NCBI GenBank assembly: GCA_963755495.1
Contig: CAVWJS010000010.1
Coordinates: 62,001-126,000, forward strand
Reading direction: 5' to 3'
Length of the DNA stretch: 64,000 nucleotides
From: Bog-473 sp963755495
GTDB taxonomy: Bacteria > Actinomycetota > Acidimicrobiia > Acidimicrobiales > RAAP-2
Part shown: in pieces, positions 25,003 to 33,802 of the stretch
How the letters are laid out: the number at the start of each line of letters is the position of its first letter
How positions within the stretch are numbered: position 1 is the stretch's first letter
Notes under the pieces: model-generated
Databases searched by the model: none
The model's input: the letters and a program-made list of their open reading frames with translations, nothing else
What the model was told of the DNA's origin: nothing
Program-made: the position numbers and the translations under genes

Positions 25003-25290
25003 CGTGTTGCCTCCCTTGTTGTCGCCTCGTACTGCGCCCCGTTGCCGACTGGCACTGCTGGACCCGGGCTCACCATCGATCGGCGAGGATGTCCCGTCCG
25101 TGGACGCGGCCCTGCGCGCTCGATGCACAGAGCAACCGTGCCATTCATCACGGCAGTCTCCTTAGATGTCGCGTCCTCACACCCCGCCTCGTCCGATTCG
25201 GCGCGCCTGCACTGCCAACGCGACCGAAGGTTGTTGGTCCTCACCTTGTTTGGTGCGGCGTCCCACGTCAAGTGCAACTACGTGAACAGC
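25003..25290. other. Divergent intergenic region between NCS1 permease and CobQ
   Basis: It holds 288 bp between divergent genes. On the minus strand an AAGGAG sits before a possible 55-codon leader frame that ends at 24981, overlapping the permease start. I see no cobalamin-riboswitch B12 box, no strong promoter pair and no long inverted repeat. Confidence 0.5.
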
Positions 25291-25323
25291 ATGAGAACTC
25301 ACGTGGATGCACTAGAAAAGGTC

Positions 25324-26853
25324 ATGGCTCGCAGTGGCGCTCTCATGGTTTGCGGGACGACGTCGGACGCGGGCAAGTCGACGGTGGTGGCCGGACTGTG
25401 CCGGCTGCTAGCCCGCCAGGGTGTCTCGGTGGCCCCGTTCAAGGGGCAGAACATGTCGCTGAACTCGGTGGTGACGACACAAGGTGCGGAGATCGGCCGG
25501 GCGCAGTGGCTGCAAGCGGTGGCCGCGGGCGCGACGCCGGAGGCGGCCATGAATCCCGTTCTCCTCAAGCCCACCGGGGAGCGCTCGTCACAGGTGATCG
25601 TCATGGGCCGGCCCCTGGCGACGCGAGAGGCGGCCGATTATCAACGGTCCAAGGTGGACCTGGTCGGGATCGTCGACGGAGCCTTGGCCGACCTGCGTTC
25701 CCGCTTCGACGTGGTGATCTGCGAGGGAGCAGGGAGCCCGGCCGAGATCAATCTCCTGGCGTATGACATCGTGAACTTGGGACTGGCCGCCCGGGCCGGC
25801 ATTCCCGCTGTCGTGGTGGGTGACATACACCGGGGAGGTGTATTCGCCCATCTCTACGGCACGGTGGCCATTTTGCCCGAGGACCTGCGTCGTTGCGTCA
25901 AGGCCTTCGTGATCAACATGTTCCGGGGAGACCCTGCATTGCTCGGCGACGCCATGGAGCAACTCGAGGCTCGCTGCGGCGTCCCGACTCTGGGCGTTCT
26001 GCCTTACCTGCCCGGACTGGTGCTCGACGCCGAGGACTCCTTGCACCACGCGCTGGCGGCGTACGTGACCGGACCCCGTGAGCCCAAGGCCGAGCCGCTC
26101 GACGTCGCCGTTCTTCGGCTGCCCCGCTTGTCGAACTTCACCGACTTCGATCCCCTTTTGGTCGAGCGCGACGTGGATGTCCGTTTCGTGGACCACCCTT
26201 CGGCCTTCGGTGACCCCGATCTCATCGTGCTCCCGGGGACCAAGTCAACTGTGGCCGATCTAGCTTGGTTGGGAACGAGCGGGCTGCGCGACGCGATGTC
26301 GGCCCGCCGCCGCACACCTGCGCCTCCGACGATCCTGGGCATCTGCGGTGGCTTCCAGATGTTGGGACACGGCATCGAGGATCCCTCTGGAGTGGAGTCC
26401 GCCGTGCCCTCGGTGTCGGGTTTAGGTTGGCTCCCGCTGGTCACCCGGTTCGAGTCCGAAAAGGTCACTCGGCTGCGGTCCGGCAAGGGATCGACCGGCG
26501 CTCCGGTGCAGGGCTACGAGATCCGCCACGGAAGGAGTCGCGCCTTGCCGGGATGGGAGTCGTGGCTCACGCTCGAGGGCGACGATCCGGTGGAAGGTGG
26601 CCAGGTGGGGAGCGCCTGCGATCCCGAGCGACAGGTGTACGGGACCACGTTGCACGGTCTCTTCGAGGAGGACCGCTTCAGGGGAGAGTTCCTCAGGACC
26701 GTGGCCGCGGACCGGGGAAAGAATTGGCGTTCGTCGGATGGCTCCTTTGCCGCGGCGCGTGAACGTCAGATCGATCAAGTGGCCGATGCGTGTGCGGCGT
26801 ATCTCGATATCGACGCTTTGTGGCGTCTCGTTGAAGGAAAACCTTTACGCTGA
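25324..26853 (+). CDS. cobQ: Cobyric acid synthase CobQ
   Basis: A 509-residue two-domain protein from ATG 25324; ATG 25291 would add 11 residues. N-terminal ATPase: VCGTTSDAGKST, then FKGQNMSLNS, the CobQ signature, and EGAGSPAEINL. C-terminal class I glutamine amidotransferase: ILGICGGFQMLG with the nucleophile Cys, and YGTTLHGLFEED with the His. It amidates adenosylcobyrinic acid a,c-diamide at four side chains in cobalamin synthesis. No other cob genes lie in the window and no B12 riboswitch is visible upstream. Confidence 0.93.
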   Translation: MARSGALMVCGTTSDAGKSTVVAGLCRLLARQGVSVAPFKGQNMSLNSVVTTQGAEIGRAQWLQAVAAGATPEAAMNPVLLKPTGERSSQVIVMGRPLATREAADYQRSKVDLVGIVDGALADLRSRFDVVICEGAGSPAEINLLAYDIVNLGLAARAGIPAVVVGDIHRGGVFAHLYGTVAILPEDLRRCVKAFVINMFRGDPALLGDAMEQLEARCGVPTLGVLPYLPGLVLDAEDSLHHALAAYVTGPREPKAEPLDVAVLRLPRLSNFTDFDPLLVERDVDVRFVDHPSAFGDPDLIVLPGTKSTVADLAWLGTSGLRDAMSARRRTPAPPTILGICGGFQMLGHGIEDPSGVESAVPSVSGLGWLPLVTRFESEKVTRLRSGKGSTGAPVQGYEIRHGRSRALPGWESWLTLEGDDPVEGGQVGSACDPERQVYGTTLHGLFEEDRFRGEFLRTVAADRGKNWRSSDGSFAAARERQIDQVADACAAYLDIDALWRLVEGKPLR

Positions 26854-26895
26854 ACGTCGGCTGGCGCCCGGGAGTGGCAGTGGCATCGCCACCGC

Positions 26896-28278
26896 TCACT
26901 GTCCCAGCAGGCGCTCCATGCGATGGGCCAGGCGGCTTGGCCGCCCCTTGCGTTCCTCGGTGTGATCGGCCAACTTCATGGTCCAGAGCCCGGCGTTGAC
27001 CCCGAGCCAGCGCAGGGGCTCGGGCTCCCACGAAGGAGACCGGTGATTGACCCACGGGAGGTGGGTGAGATCCGAGTCGGTCCCGGTGATGAGGTCAGCC
27101 AAGGTGCGGCCGGCCAGATTGGTGGTGGCGACGCCGTCGCCGACGTAGCCCCCGGCCCAGGCCAGGCCGAGGTGACGATCGAAACCGACCGACGAATGCC
27201 AGTCCCGCGGAATGCCCAGGGGACCCCCCCAGGCGTGGGTGAACTGCGAGGGGTCGAGGGCCGGGAAGAGGTTGACCAGCGTCTCCCGCAAGAGTTTGTG
27301 CACGGCCGGTGTGCTGTCAAAGGAAGCACGCACGTTGGAGCCGAAGTGATACGGCGCGCCACGCCCACCGAAGGCGATCCGCCCGTCGGCCGTACGTTGC
27401 CCGTAAATGATCATGTGCCGGTAGTCGGTGAAGGTGGCCCGGGTCCCGAGTCCGGCCCCGGCCCAGAAGGCGTCGCCCAAGGGCTCAGTCGCCACCATGA
27501 GCGAGTACACCGGCGCCAACGTGCGCTTCTCGCCGGGCAACGTCGGCGTCCACGCTTCGAGGGCGCGCACGACAACGTTCGCCTTGACGGCGCCTGCGGT
27601 GGTGCGCACCAGGGGTGACTGGCCGTGGCCCCCCGGAATGATGGCGATGACCTCGGTGTGTTCGTGAATCGTGACGCCCCTCCGTTCGACTGCATCGCCG
27701 AGGCCGCGGGCGAGGAGCGCAGGCTGGATCGCCGCACAATGCGGGGTGAACGTGGCGCCGAGGATCCCGTCGATGCCGACGGCCGTCGCGGCCTCGCGGG
27801 CGTCCAGCCAACGCAGATCCTCTTCTCCGAAGCCGAGCGCCCGGGCTTCCTCCACGTCTGCCAGCGCCCGGGCTCGCTGCGCCGGGGTCCGCGCTGCATC
27901 GACGGTGCCGCCTTTGGTGAAGTGACAATCGATGCCTTCTTCGTCGGCTGCCGCGCCCACCTCGTCAACGGTGGTCTGCATGGCGCGCCGCATGCGGTGC
28001 ATGGCGTCGGACCCATAGAGCCGGGCCAGTGCCGCGTCGGAAGTGGAGAAGAGCGCCGAGCACCAGCCTCCGTTGCGACCGGAGGCGCCGAACCCCACCA
28101 CCTCCTTCTCCACGATGACGATACGGAGAGACGGGTCGGCCTGGGCCAGGGCGCGGGCAGTCCAAAGTCCGGTGAATCCCGCACCGACGATGCACACGTC
28201 CGCCTCGAGGTCGCCGGTCAACGAGGGGCGTGCGGGCAATGGGTCCGCAATGGCATCCCACCAGAGGGAGAGGTGCAT
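26896..28278 (-). CDS. FAD-dependent amine/amino acid oxidoreductase (DadA/PuuB family)
   Basis: A 460-residue DAO-family flavoprotein. FAD motif VCIVGAGFTGLWTARALAQ (about residues 28-46), then VIVEKEVVGFGASGRNGGW, the family's second signature, and a C-terminal YVGDGVATTNLAGRTLADLI closing the FAD site. Start at 28278 (MHLSLWWDAI) is supported by a G-rich tract about 7 bp upstream. It resembles gamma-glutamylputrescine oxidase. It lies 26 bp after the class III aminotransferase on the same strand; with the nearby aldehyde dehydrogenase this points to amine catabolism. Alternative: a deaminating amino acid oxidase. Confidence 0.85.
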   Translation of the reverse strand: MHLSLWWDAIADPLPARPSLTGDLEADVCIVGAGFTGLWTARALAQADPSLRIVIVEKEVVGFGASGRNGGWCSALFSTSDAALARLYGSDAMHRMRRAMQTTVDEVGAAADEEGIDCHFTKGGTVDAARTPAQRARALADVEEARALGFGEEDLRWLDAREAATAVGIDGILGATFTPHCAAIQPALLARGLGDAVERRGVTIHEHTEVIAIIPGGHGQSPLVRTTAGAVKANVVVRALEAWTPTLPGEKRTLAPVYSLMVATEPLGDAFWAGAGLGTRATFTDYRHMIIYGQRTADGRIAFGGRGAPYHFGSNVRASFDSTPAVHKLLRETLVNLFPALDPSQFTHAWGGPLGIPRDWHSSVGFDRHLGLAWAGGYVGDGVATTNLAGRTLADLITGTDSDLTHLPWVNHRSPSWEPEPLRWLGVNAGLWTMKLADHTEERKGRPSRLAHRMERLLGQ

Positions 28279-28304
28279 GTAGCGGCCCCCTTCCTCTGGA
28301 TTTC

Positions 28305-29681
28305 CTACACCCGGCTCCACGCCTCGGTCAGCACCTCGCGCAGGGTTCCCACCATGAAGTCGATCTCCTCCTGACCGCAGATGAGTGGCGGCGAGAGCTG
28401 CACCACTGGATCGCCCCGGTCGTCGGCCCGACAGATGAGGCCGGCCTCGAAGAGGGCGCCCGAGAGAAAGCCCCGTAGGAGGCGCTCGGCCTCCTCGTCG
28501 TCGAAGGAAAGCCGTGTCGTCTTGTCCTTCACGAGCTCTATGCCGTAGAAGAATCCGGCGCCGCGTACGTTGCCCACGATCGGCAGGTCGTACAGACCTT
28601 CGAGGGCAGAGCGGAACGTTGCTTCCGTCGATCGCACGTGGTCGAGGATCTTCTCGCCCTCGAACACATCGAGGTTGGCCAGGGCCACGGCGCAACTCAC
28701 GGGGTGACCGGCAAAGGTGAAGCCGTGGAGGAATGACGCCCCGGGCTTCAAGAAGGGCTCCATCAAACGGTCCGAGGCGATCATGGCGCCCAGGGGGGCA
28801 TAGCCGGAGGTCAAGCCCTTGGCCACCGTGATGATGTCGGGCTGATATCCGTAGCGCTCCGCTCCGAACCAGTGGCCGAGGCGCCCGAAGGCGCAGATGA
28901 CCTCGTCGGAAACCAACAGGACACCGTGGCGATCGCAGATCTCTCGCACCCGCTGGAAGTACCCCGGAGGGGGCGGGAAGCAACCGCCGGCGTTTTGCAC
29001 GGGCTCGAGATAGACCGCTGCGACGGTATCGGCGCCCTCTCGAATGATCGCCCGCTCGATCTCGTCGGCGGCCCAGAGGCCGAACGCCTCTTCGTCATCG
29101 GCAAAGATCGGGGCCCGGTAGAAGTTGGTATTGGGGACCTTTATCGCCCCGCTGACCAGTGGTTCGAACGGAGTCTTCAGGTCGGGGATGCCCGTGATGG
29201 ATAGCGCACCCATGGTGGTGCCGTGATAGGCGATGTCGCGACTGATGACCTTGGTGCGCTGCGGCTGGCCGGTTATCCGGAAGTACTGCCGAGCCAGCTT
29301 CCATGCCGATTCGACCGCTTCAGAACCACCCGAAGTGAAGAAGATGCGGTTGAGATCACCAGGGGCGTAGCCCGCAAGCCGCTCCGCCAATTCGATGGCG
29401 CGGGGGTGGGCGTACGTCCACAAGGGGAAGTAGGCCAAGGTGCTGGCCTGCTTGGCCCCGGCCTCGGCCAGTTCGGTCCGTCCGTGGCCCAGCTGGGATG
29501 TGAAAAGGCCGGCCAGGCCGTCCAGGTAGCGCTTGCCGTGCTGATCCCAGACGTACGCTCCCTCGCCGCGCACCATGACCGGAACCTCATGCGTCTCGTA
29601 GGAGCCCATCCGGCTGAAATGCATCCACAGGTGACGACGCGCCTGTTCGCTCAAGTCAGAATTCTCGGGATTGCTGCTCAT
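28305..29681 (-). CDS. Class III aminotransferase (putrescine/omega-amino acid type)
   Basis: A 458-residue PLP enzyme of the aspartate aminotransferase (class III) family. FTSGGSEAVESAWKLARQY binds the cofactor phosphate, LLVSDEVICAFGR carries the Asp that holds the pyridine nitrogen, and VAKGLTSGYAPLG carries the Schiff-base lysine. Similar enzymes (SpuC, putrescine- or beta-alanine-pyruvate transaminases) move a terminal amino group to pyruvate, forming alanine. That fits the alanine dehydrogenase gene in the divergent operon. First gene of the minus-strand pair with the FAD oxidase, next to the Lrp gene. Confidence 0.88.
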   Translation of the reverse strand: MSSNPENSDLSEQARRHLWMHFSRMGSYETHEVPVMVRGEGAYVWDQHGKRYLDGLAGLFTSQLGHGRTELAEAGAKQASTLAYFPLWTYAHPRAIELAERLAGYAPGDLNRIFFTSGGSEAVESAWKLARQYFRITGQPQRTKVISRDIAYHGTTMGALSITGIPDLKTPFEPLVSGAIKVPNTNFYRAPIFADDEEAFGLWAADEIERAIIREGADTVAAVYLEPVQNAGGCFPPPPGYFQRVREICDRHGVLLVSDEVICAFGRLGHWFGAERYGYQPDIITVAKGLTSGYAPLGAMIASDRLMEPFLKPGASFLHGFTFAGHPVSCAVALANLDVFEGEKILDHVRSTEATFRSALEGLYDLPIVGNVRGAGFFYGIELVKDKTTRLSFDDEEAERLLRGFLSGALFEAGLICRADDRGDPVVQLSPPLICGQEEIDFMVGTLREVLTEAWSRV

Positions 29682-29721
29682 TGGTCCTCCACTCGGATGG
29701 TGGCGCGGGCGAGATCCGATC

Positions 29722-30234
29722 TCACCGTGTCCCCCACGTATACGTTTGCTTGGCCAGCTTCAGATAAAGGAAGGTCTCCGTGCCGCGCACCCCGGGGATG
29801 GACCGCACCGAATCGTTCAGCACCTGCAGCAGACGTTCGTCGTCCTCGCATACAACCTCAGCCAGGATGTCGAAGGATCCGGCGCACATGACGACATAGT
29901 CCACTTCACTCAAGGCGGAGAGCTTTTCGGCGACGACGCGCACGTCACCTTCGACGGTGATGCCGATCATGGCTTGGCGGGTGAAACCAAGTTGGAGCGG
30001 ATCGGTGACCGCCACTATCTCCATGATCCCGGTCTCGCGCAGCCGTTGGACCCGTCGCCGTACCGCTGCCTCGGACAGACCGACAGCCTGGGCTATCGCG
30101 CCGTACGGCTGGCGCCCGTCACGCTGTAGCGCTTCGATGATGGCCCGGTTTGCCGCATCGAGGATGGGCGGGGTACCCGAAGCTCCTTCATCTTCGGGGT
30201 TGTTCGATTCCGCCGGCTCGTCCGTTTCGGACAT
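29722..30234 (-). CDS. Lrp/AsnC-family transcriptional regulator
   Basis: A 170-residue regulator from ATG 30234, preferred because AGGAG lies 4 bp upstream; an in-frame start at 30276 would add 14 residues. N-terminal winged helix: LDAANRAIIEALQRDGR, then AIAQAVGLSEAAVRRRVQRL. C-terminal RAM/ACT-like ligand domain: AMIGITVEGDVRVVAEKL, VMCAGSFDILAEVVCED. Such proteins form octamers and respond to amino acids. It is located between aminotransferase and aldehyde dehydrogenase operons and probably controls both through the spaced inverted repeat at 30287-30331. Confidence 0.92.
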   Translation of the reverse strand: MSETDEPAESNNPEDEGASGTPPILDAANRAIIEALQRDGRQPYGAIAQAVGLSEAAVRRRVQRLRETGIMEIVAVTDPLQLGFTRQAMIGITVEGDVRVVAEKLSALSEVDYVVMCAGSFDILAEVVCEDDERLLQVLNDSVRSIPGVRGTETFLYLKLAKQTYTWGTR

Positions 30235-30286
30235 GCGACTCCTCATTCCGATGGTCCTACCGAGGGTGTCTCTCATCCCCTCGATT

Positions 30287-30331
30287 GCCGAATTCTTTCA
30301 TAAACAGACTATCAGTCAAGCAGAATTCGGC
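30287..30331. promoter_or_regulatory. Spaced 10 bp inverted repeat, candidate Lrp operator
   Basis: GCCGAATTCT (30287-30296) and AGAATTCGGC (30322-30331) are exact reverse complements, with 25 bp between and 35 bp centre to centre, near three helical turns. The spacer is unusually AT-rich for this genome. It sits between divergent Lrp and aldehyde dehydrogenase genes, where an autoregulating Lrp/AsnC protein would bind. Confidence 0.65.
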
Positions 30332-30435
30332 GTTTCCCACTAGATTCATTGCGGAATCGCTTGTTGGGAAACCCCCATTCTGTGATTCTCTAAAGGCGAG
30401 CCGACCACGAGGAAACGAAGAGGAAGGGAGCCCAA

Positions 30436-31863
30436 GTGCGCAGGTTGCAGAATTTCATCGGTGGGGCCTACGTCGATGCAGAAGACGGCCCGACGGCCCC
30501 TTTGATCAACCCCTCCACCGGAGAGCCGTTCGCCGAGGCCCCGGTGTCGGGGGCAGCCGACGTCAACCGGGCGCTGGAGGTGGCCGCTGAGGCGTTCACC
30601 TCCTGGCGCCGTACGACTCCCTCGGAGCGGAGCCTCGCCCTGTTCCGCATTGCTGATGCCATAGCGGCGCGGGGGGAGGAGCTCATTGCGGCGGAGTGCG
30701 AGAACACGGGAAAGCCGCTCCAGTTGACGATAGATGAAGAGCTCCCGCCGGCGATGGATCAGATCCGTTTCTTTGCCGGTGCGGCACGGCACCTGCAGGG
30801 GCTGGCGGCGGCCGAGTACATGGCTGGTCACACTTCCTTTGTGCGGCGTGAGCCGATAGGGGTGTGCGGCGCCGTCACGCCGTGGAACTACCCATTCATG
30901 ATGGCCATCTGGAAATTCGCACCGGCGTTGGCCGCTGGCAACACCATGGTGCTGAAGCCCTCGGACACCACACCCGTCACGACACTGCTCATGGCCGAGA
31001 TCATGGCGGAGTTCCTTCCACCCGGCGTCTTTAACGTGGTCTGTGGAGACCGTGATACCGGCCGTGCCCTCGTGGCTTCTCCCATCCCCGGCCTGGTGTC
31101 GGTGACGGGCTCGGTGCGCGCCGGCATGGAGGTGGCCGCCACCGCGGCCCCGACCCTCAAGCGCGTGCATCTCGAACTCGGGGGCAAGGCACCGGTCATC
31201 GTCTTCGATGACGCTGATCTCTCCGTTGCGGCGGCCGGGATTGCGGGCGCCGGCTATTTCAACGCCGGGCAGGATTGCACTGCGGCGACACGCGTGTTGG
31301 CCGGTCCCCGTGTGCATGACGACTTTCTCGCGGCTTTGGTGGAACAAGCCGAGGGGACCGTCGTAGGTGGCACGGACGTGGACGGCGCCGACTTCGGGCC
31401 GTTGAACAATGCCAACCAGCTCGAGCGGGTGCGTGGGTTCGTCGATCGGGTGCCGTCGCACGCGTCGGTCGTGACGGGTGGCACCGCCGTCGGGGAACGG
31501 GGCTTTTGTTTCGCTCCCACTGTCGTGGCCGGACTCCGTCAGGACGACGAATTGGTGCAGTCCGAGGTCTTCGGTCCGGTGATCACCGTGCAGAAGTTCA
31601 GCGACGAGGGTGAGGCGCTGCAGTGGGCCAATGGCGTCGAGTACGGCTTGGCTTCGTCGGTGTGGACGCGCGACCACGGCCGTGCCATGCGGATGGCGCG
31701 GGACCTGGACTACGGCTGCGTGTGGATCAACACCCACATCCCCTTGGTGGCGGAGATGCCCCATGGCGGGTTCAAGCGCTCGGGCTACGGCAAGGACCTC
31801 TCGTCGTACGGCTTCGAGGATTACACCCGGGTCAAGCATGTGATGAGCAACATTGAGGAGTGA
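30436..31863 (+). CDS. Aldehyde dehydrogenase, aminobutyraldehyde dehydrogenase type
   Basis: A 475-residue NAD(P)-dependent aldehyde dehydrogenase. PWNYPFMMAIWKFAPALAAGN is the cofactor region, LELGGKAPVIVFDDAD holds the general base Glu, and FNAGQDCTAATRV holds the catalytic Cys. The sequence style fits gamma-aminobutyraldehyde (PatD/PuuC-like) enzymes that make GABA from 4-aminobutanal. GTG start with GGAAGGGAG 6 bp upstream. It is divergent from the Lrp regulator and followed 3 bp later by alanine dehydrogenase, so the two are one operon. Confidence 0.9.
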   Translation: MRRLQNFIGGAYVDAEDGPTAPLINPSTGEPFAEAPVSGAADVNRALEVAAEAFTSWRRTTPSERSLALFRIADAIAARGEELIAAECENTGKPLQLTIDEELPPAMDQIRFFAGAARHLQGLAAAEYMAGHTSFVRREPIGVCGAVTPWNYPFMMAIWKFAPALAAGNTMVLKPSDTTPVTTLLMAEIMAEFLPPGVFNVVCGDRDTGRALVASPIPGLVSVTGSVRAGMEVAATAAPTLKRVHLELGGKAPVIVFDDADLSVAAAGIAGAGYFNAGQDCTAATRVLAGPRVHDDFLAALVEQAEGTVVGGTDVDGADFGPLNNANQLERVRGFVDRVPSHASVVTGGTAVGERGFCFAPTVVAGLRQDDELVQSEVFGPVITVQKFSDEGEALQWANGVEYGLASSVWTRDHGRAMRMARDLDYGCVWINTHIPLVAEMPHGGFKRSGYGKDLSSYGFEDYTRVKHVMSNIEE

Positions 31864-31866
31864 ACG

Positions 31867-32990
31867 GTGATCATCGGAATTCCCAGGGAAGTCAAAGATG
31901 ACGAGTATCGGGTGGCCATCACGCCAGCCGGTGTGCGGGAGCTGACCTCGGCTGGTCACACCGTTTTCGTGGAGGCAGGGGCGGGTGTCGGATCGTCCAT
32001 GCCCGACGACGAGTTCCGTCGCACCGGGGCGGAGATCATCGCCGAGGCCGATGACGTCTGGGCGGAGTCCGACCTGGTGTGCAAGGTGAAGGAACCGGTG
32101 CCATCCGAGTACAAGCGGCTCGGGGCGCGTCGCGGGCCAGACTCTCTTCACCTACCTGCACCTCGCCGCCTCCAGGGAGTGCACCGATGCCCTTGTGGCC
32201 GGGGGCAATGTGGCCATCGCCTACGAGACGGTGCGCCTCCCCGACAATTCACTTCCTCTGTTGGCCCCGATGAGCGAGGTGGCCGGTCGTATGGCGCCCC
32301 TTATGGGGGCGCACCATCTCATGCGCCCTGGAGGGGGCCGCGGTGTGCTGGTGGCCGGCGTCCCTGGAGTGCGCGCGGCCAGGGTCGTGATTCTCGGAGC
32401 GGGAGTCTCGGGTATGGCAGCGGCCACTCTCGCCGTGGGCATGCATTCCGACGTCTACATCCTGGACCGTAACCTGGACCGTTTGCGCGTGGTCGACCAC
32501 CATTTCCGTGGCGCGCTCGGAGACGGTGGCGTCGTCCCAGCACGCCATCGAAGAGATCTGCATCGACGCCGACATCGTGATCGGTGCGGTGCTCGTGGTG
32601 GGAGCCCGCGCACCGCGGCTGGTCTCCGACGCATTGGTCGAACAGATGCGCGTGGGTTCGGTGCTGGTGGATATTTCCGTCGATCAAGGCGGCTGTTTCG
32701 AATCGACCCGTCCGACCACGCATTCGCACCCCACCTTCGAGGTGCACGGCTCAATCTTCTACTGCGTTGCCAATATGCCCGGGGCCGTCCCGCACACCTC
32801 GACCCATGCCCTGGCCAACGCCACCATTCCCTACGCGCTCAGCATCGCGGCCCACGGCTGGAAAGACGCCGTCCGAGACGATCCTGCGCTGGCCGAGGGC
32901 GTCAATGTCGTCGCGGGACAGGTGGTGTACGAACCGGTCGCTGAGGCCCATGGTCTCCCTTTCACGCCGCTGTCGACCCTGATCGCCTGA
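31867..32990 (+). pseudogene. ald: Alanine dehydrogenase (two apparent +1 frameshifts)
   Basis: Three consecutive frames together make a full alanine dehydrogenase. Frame one begins MIIGIPREVKDDEYRVAITP and reaches CKVKEPVPSEYKRL. Frame two, from about 32135, reads GQTLFTYLHLAASRE and later VVILGAGVSGMAAAT (NAD fold). Frame three, from about 32512, reads QHAIEEICIDADIVIGAVLV and FYCVANMPGAVPHTST to the stop. Each junction needs one base removed. The 1124 bp length equals 374 codons plus two, matching the family's 371-373 residues. Ald interconverts alanine with pyruvate and ammonia, so it could recycle alanine formed by the upstream aminotransferase. Error or recent pseudogene. Confidence 0.85.
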
Positions 32991-33064
32991 GGGCCAGTCA
33001 CCTCGGTCGAGACGCCGCGTGCGTGTCATGGGCGCCCGGCGACATGACGGAGCAGACTGGAGGC

Positions 33065-33754
33065 ATGACGGAATCGTTGGAACCGCAGCCACCTCAAACG
33101 TCTCCCGAAGTCCGTCGGTGGCCCTTGGCCGAGCGGGTGTCCGATGCCCAGCGGGACCAGATGGTGTCCCTCCTGCGTGAACATGTCGTCGCCGGCCGCC
33201 TCACCCTCGACGAGTTCTCCGAGCGGGTCGAGGCTGCCCTGGCGGCACGGACTCGCGGCGATCTCCTCGAGACGATGAGCGACCTCCCGACGCCGGCCAC
33301 CGCCGAAAATGTGTCAGTCCAGCGCCGGGCCCGACGCAGATTTGTGGCAGTCATGAGCGGATCCGAGGCCAAGGGGCGCTGGCGGGTAGCGGAGCACACG
33401 ACAGCGGTGGCCGTCATGGGTGGCGTGGATATCGACCTTCGCCGAGCCGAGATCGACGGGCCCGAAGTCGTCATCACCGCGGTGGCTTTCTGGGGCGGCA
33501 TCTCTCTGGTCGTTCCCGAGGGCTTCGACGTAGACCTCGAGGGATTTTCCTTCATGGGTGGCCGCAATATGCGGTTACGCGACGTGCCACGCGTCCCTGG
33601 CTCGCCCCGGATTCGGGTGCGAGCATTCGCTGTCATGGGAGGGATCGACGTGCGAAGCAAGCCGACCCGTACCGGGCGTGAGCTCGGGAAGTCAATCATC
33701 GATCACATGCTGGGCGCGTTGAGTTCGCCCGATCCCGAGAAGTGGTCGTCATGA
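33065..33754 (+). CDS. DUF1707 (SHOCT-like) protein with LiaF-like C-terminal domain
   Basis: A 229-residue protein from ATG 33065; ATG 33044 is also possible. The N-terminal DUF1707 domain is clear: RVSDAQRDQMVSLLREHVVAGRL, then LDEFSERVEAALAARTRGDL. The C-terminal part has repeated strands (AVAVMGGVDIDLRRAEI, AFWGGISLVVPEGF, AFAVMGGIDVRSKP) like the LiaF/DUF2154 beta-solenoid. Actinobacterial relatives are often membrane-associated regulators of envelope stress, but this one has no clear membrane helix. It follows the alanine dehydrogenase region by about 75 bp. Confidence 0.8.
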   Translation: MTESLEPQPPQTSPEVRRWPLAERVSDAQRDQMVSLLREHVVAGRLTLDEFSERVEAALAARTRGDLLETMSDLPTPATAENVSVQRRARRRFVAVMSGSEAKGRWRVAEHTTAVAVMGGVDIDLRRAEIDGPEVVITAVAFWGGISLVVPEGFDVDLEGFSFMGGRNMRLRDVPRVPGSPRIRVRAFAVMGGIDVRSKPTRTGRELGKSIIDHMLGALSSPDPEKWSS

Positions 33755-33802
33755 AGCGGTCGAGCTGAGGAAAACGGCACACCGCGTTGTTTCAGCCGCT
33801 TC
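33753..33802 (+). terminator. Imperfect hairpin after the DUF1707 gene
   Basis: GAAGCG with GCTGA on the left pairs with TCAGC and CGCTTC on the right, leaving a bulge and a loop of about 26 bases. It overlaps the DUF1707 stop codon. No T-run follows, so it may be a Rho-type or processing hairpin rather than an intrinsic terminator. Confidence 0.35.

Noticed and set aside
25129..25323. Possible cobalamin riboswitch upstream of cobQ
   Set aside because: No B12-box-like sequence or matching stem pattern was found in the 195 bp before the gene.
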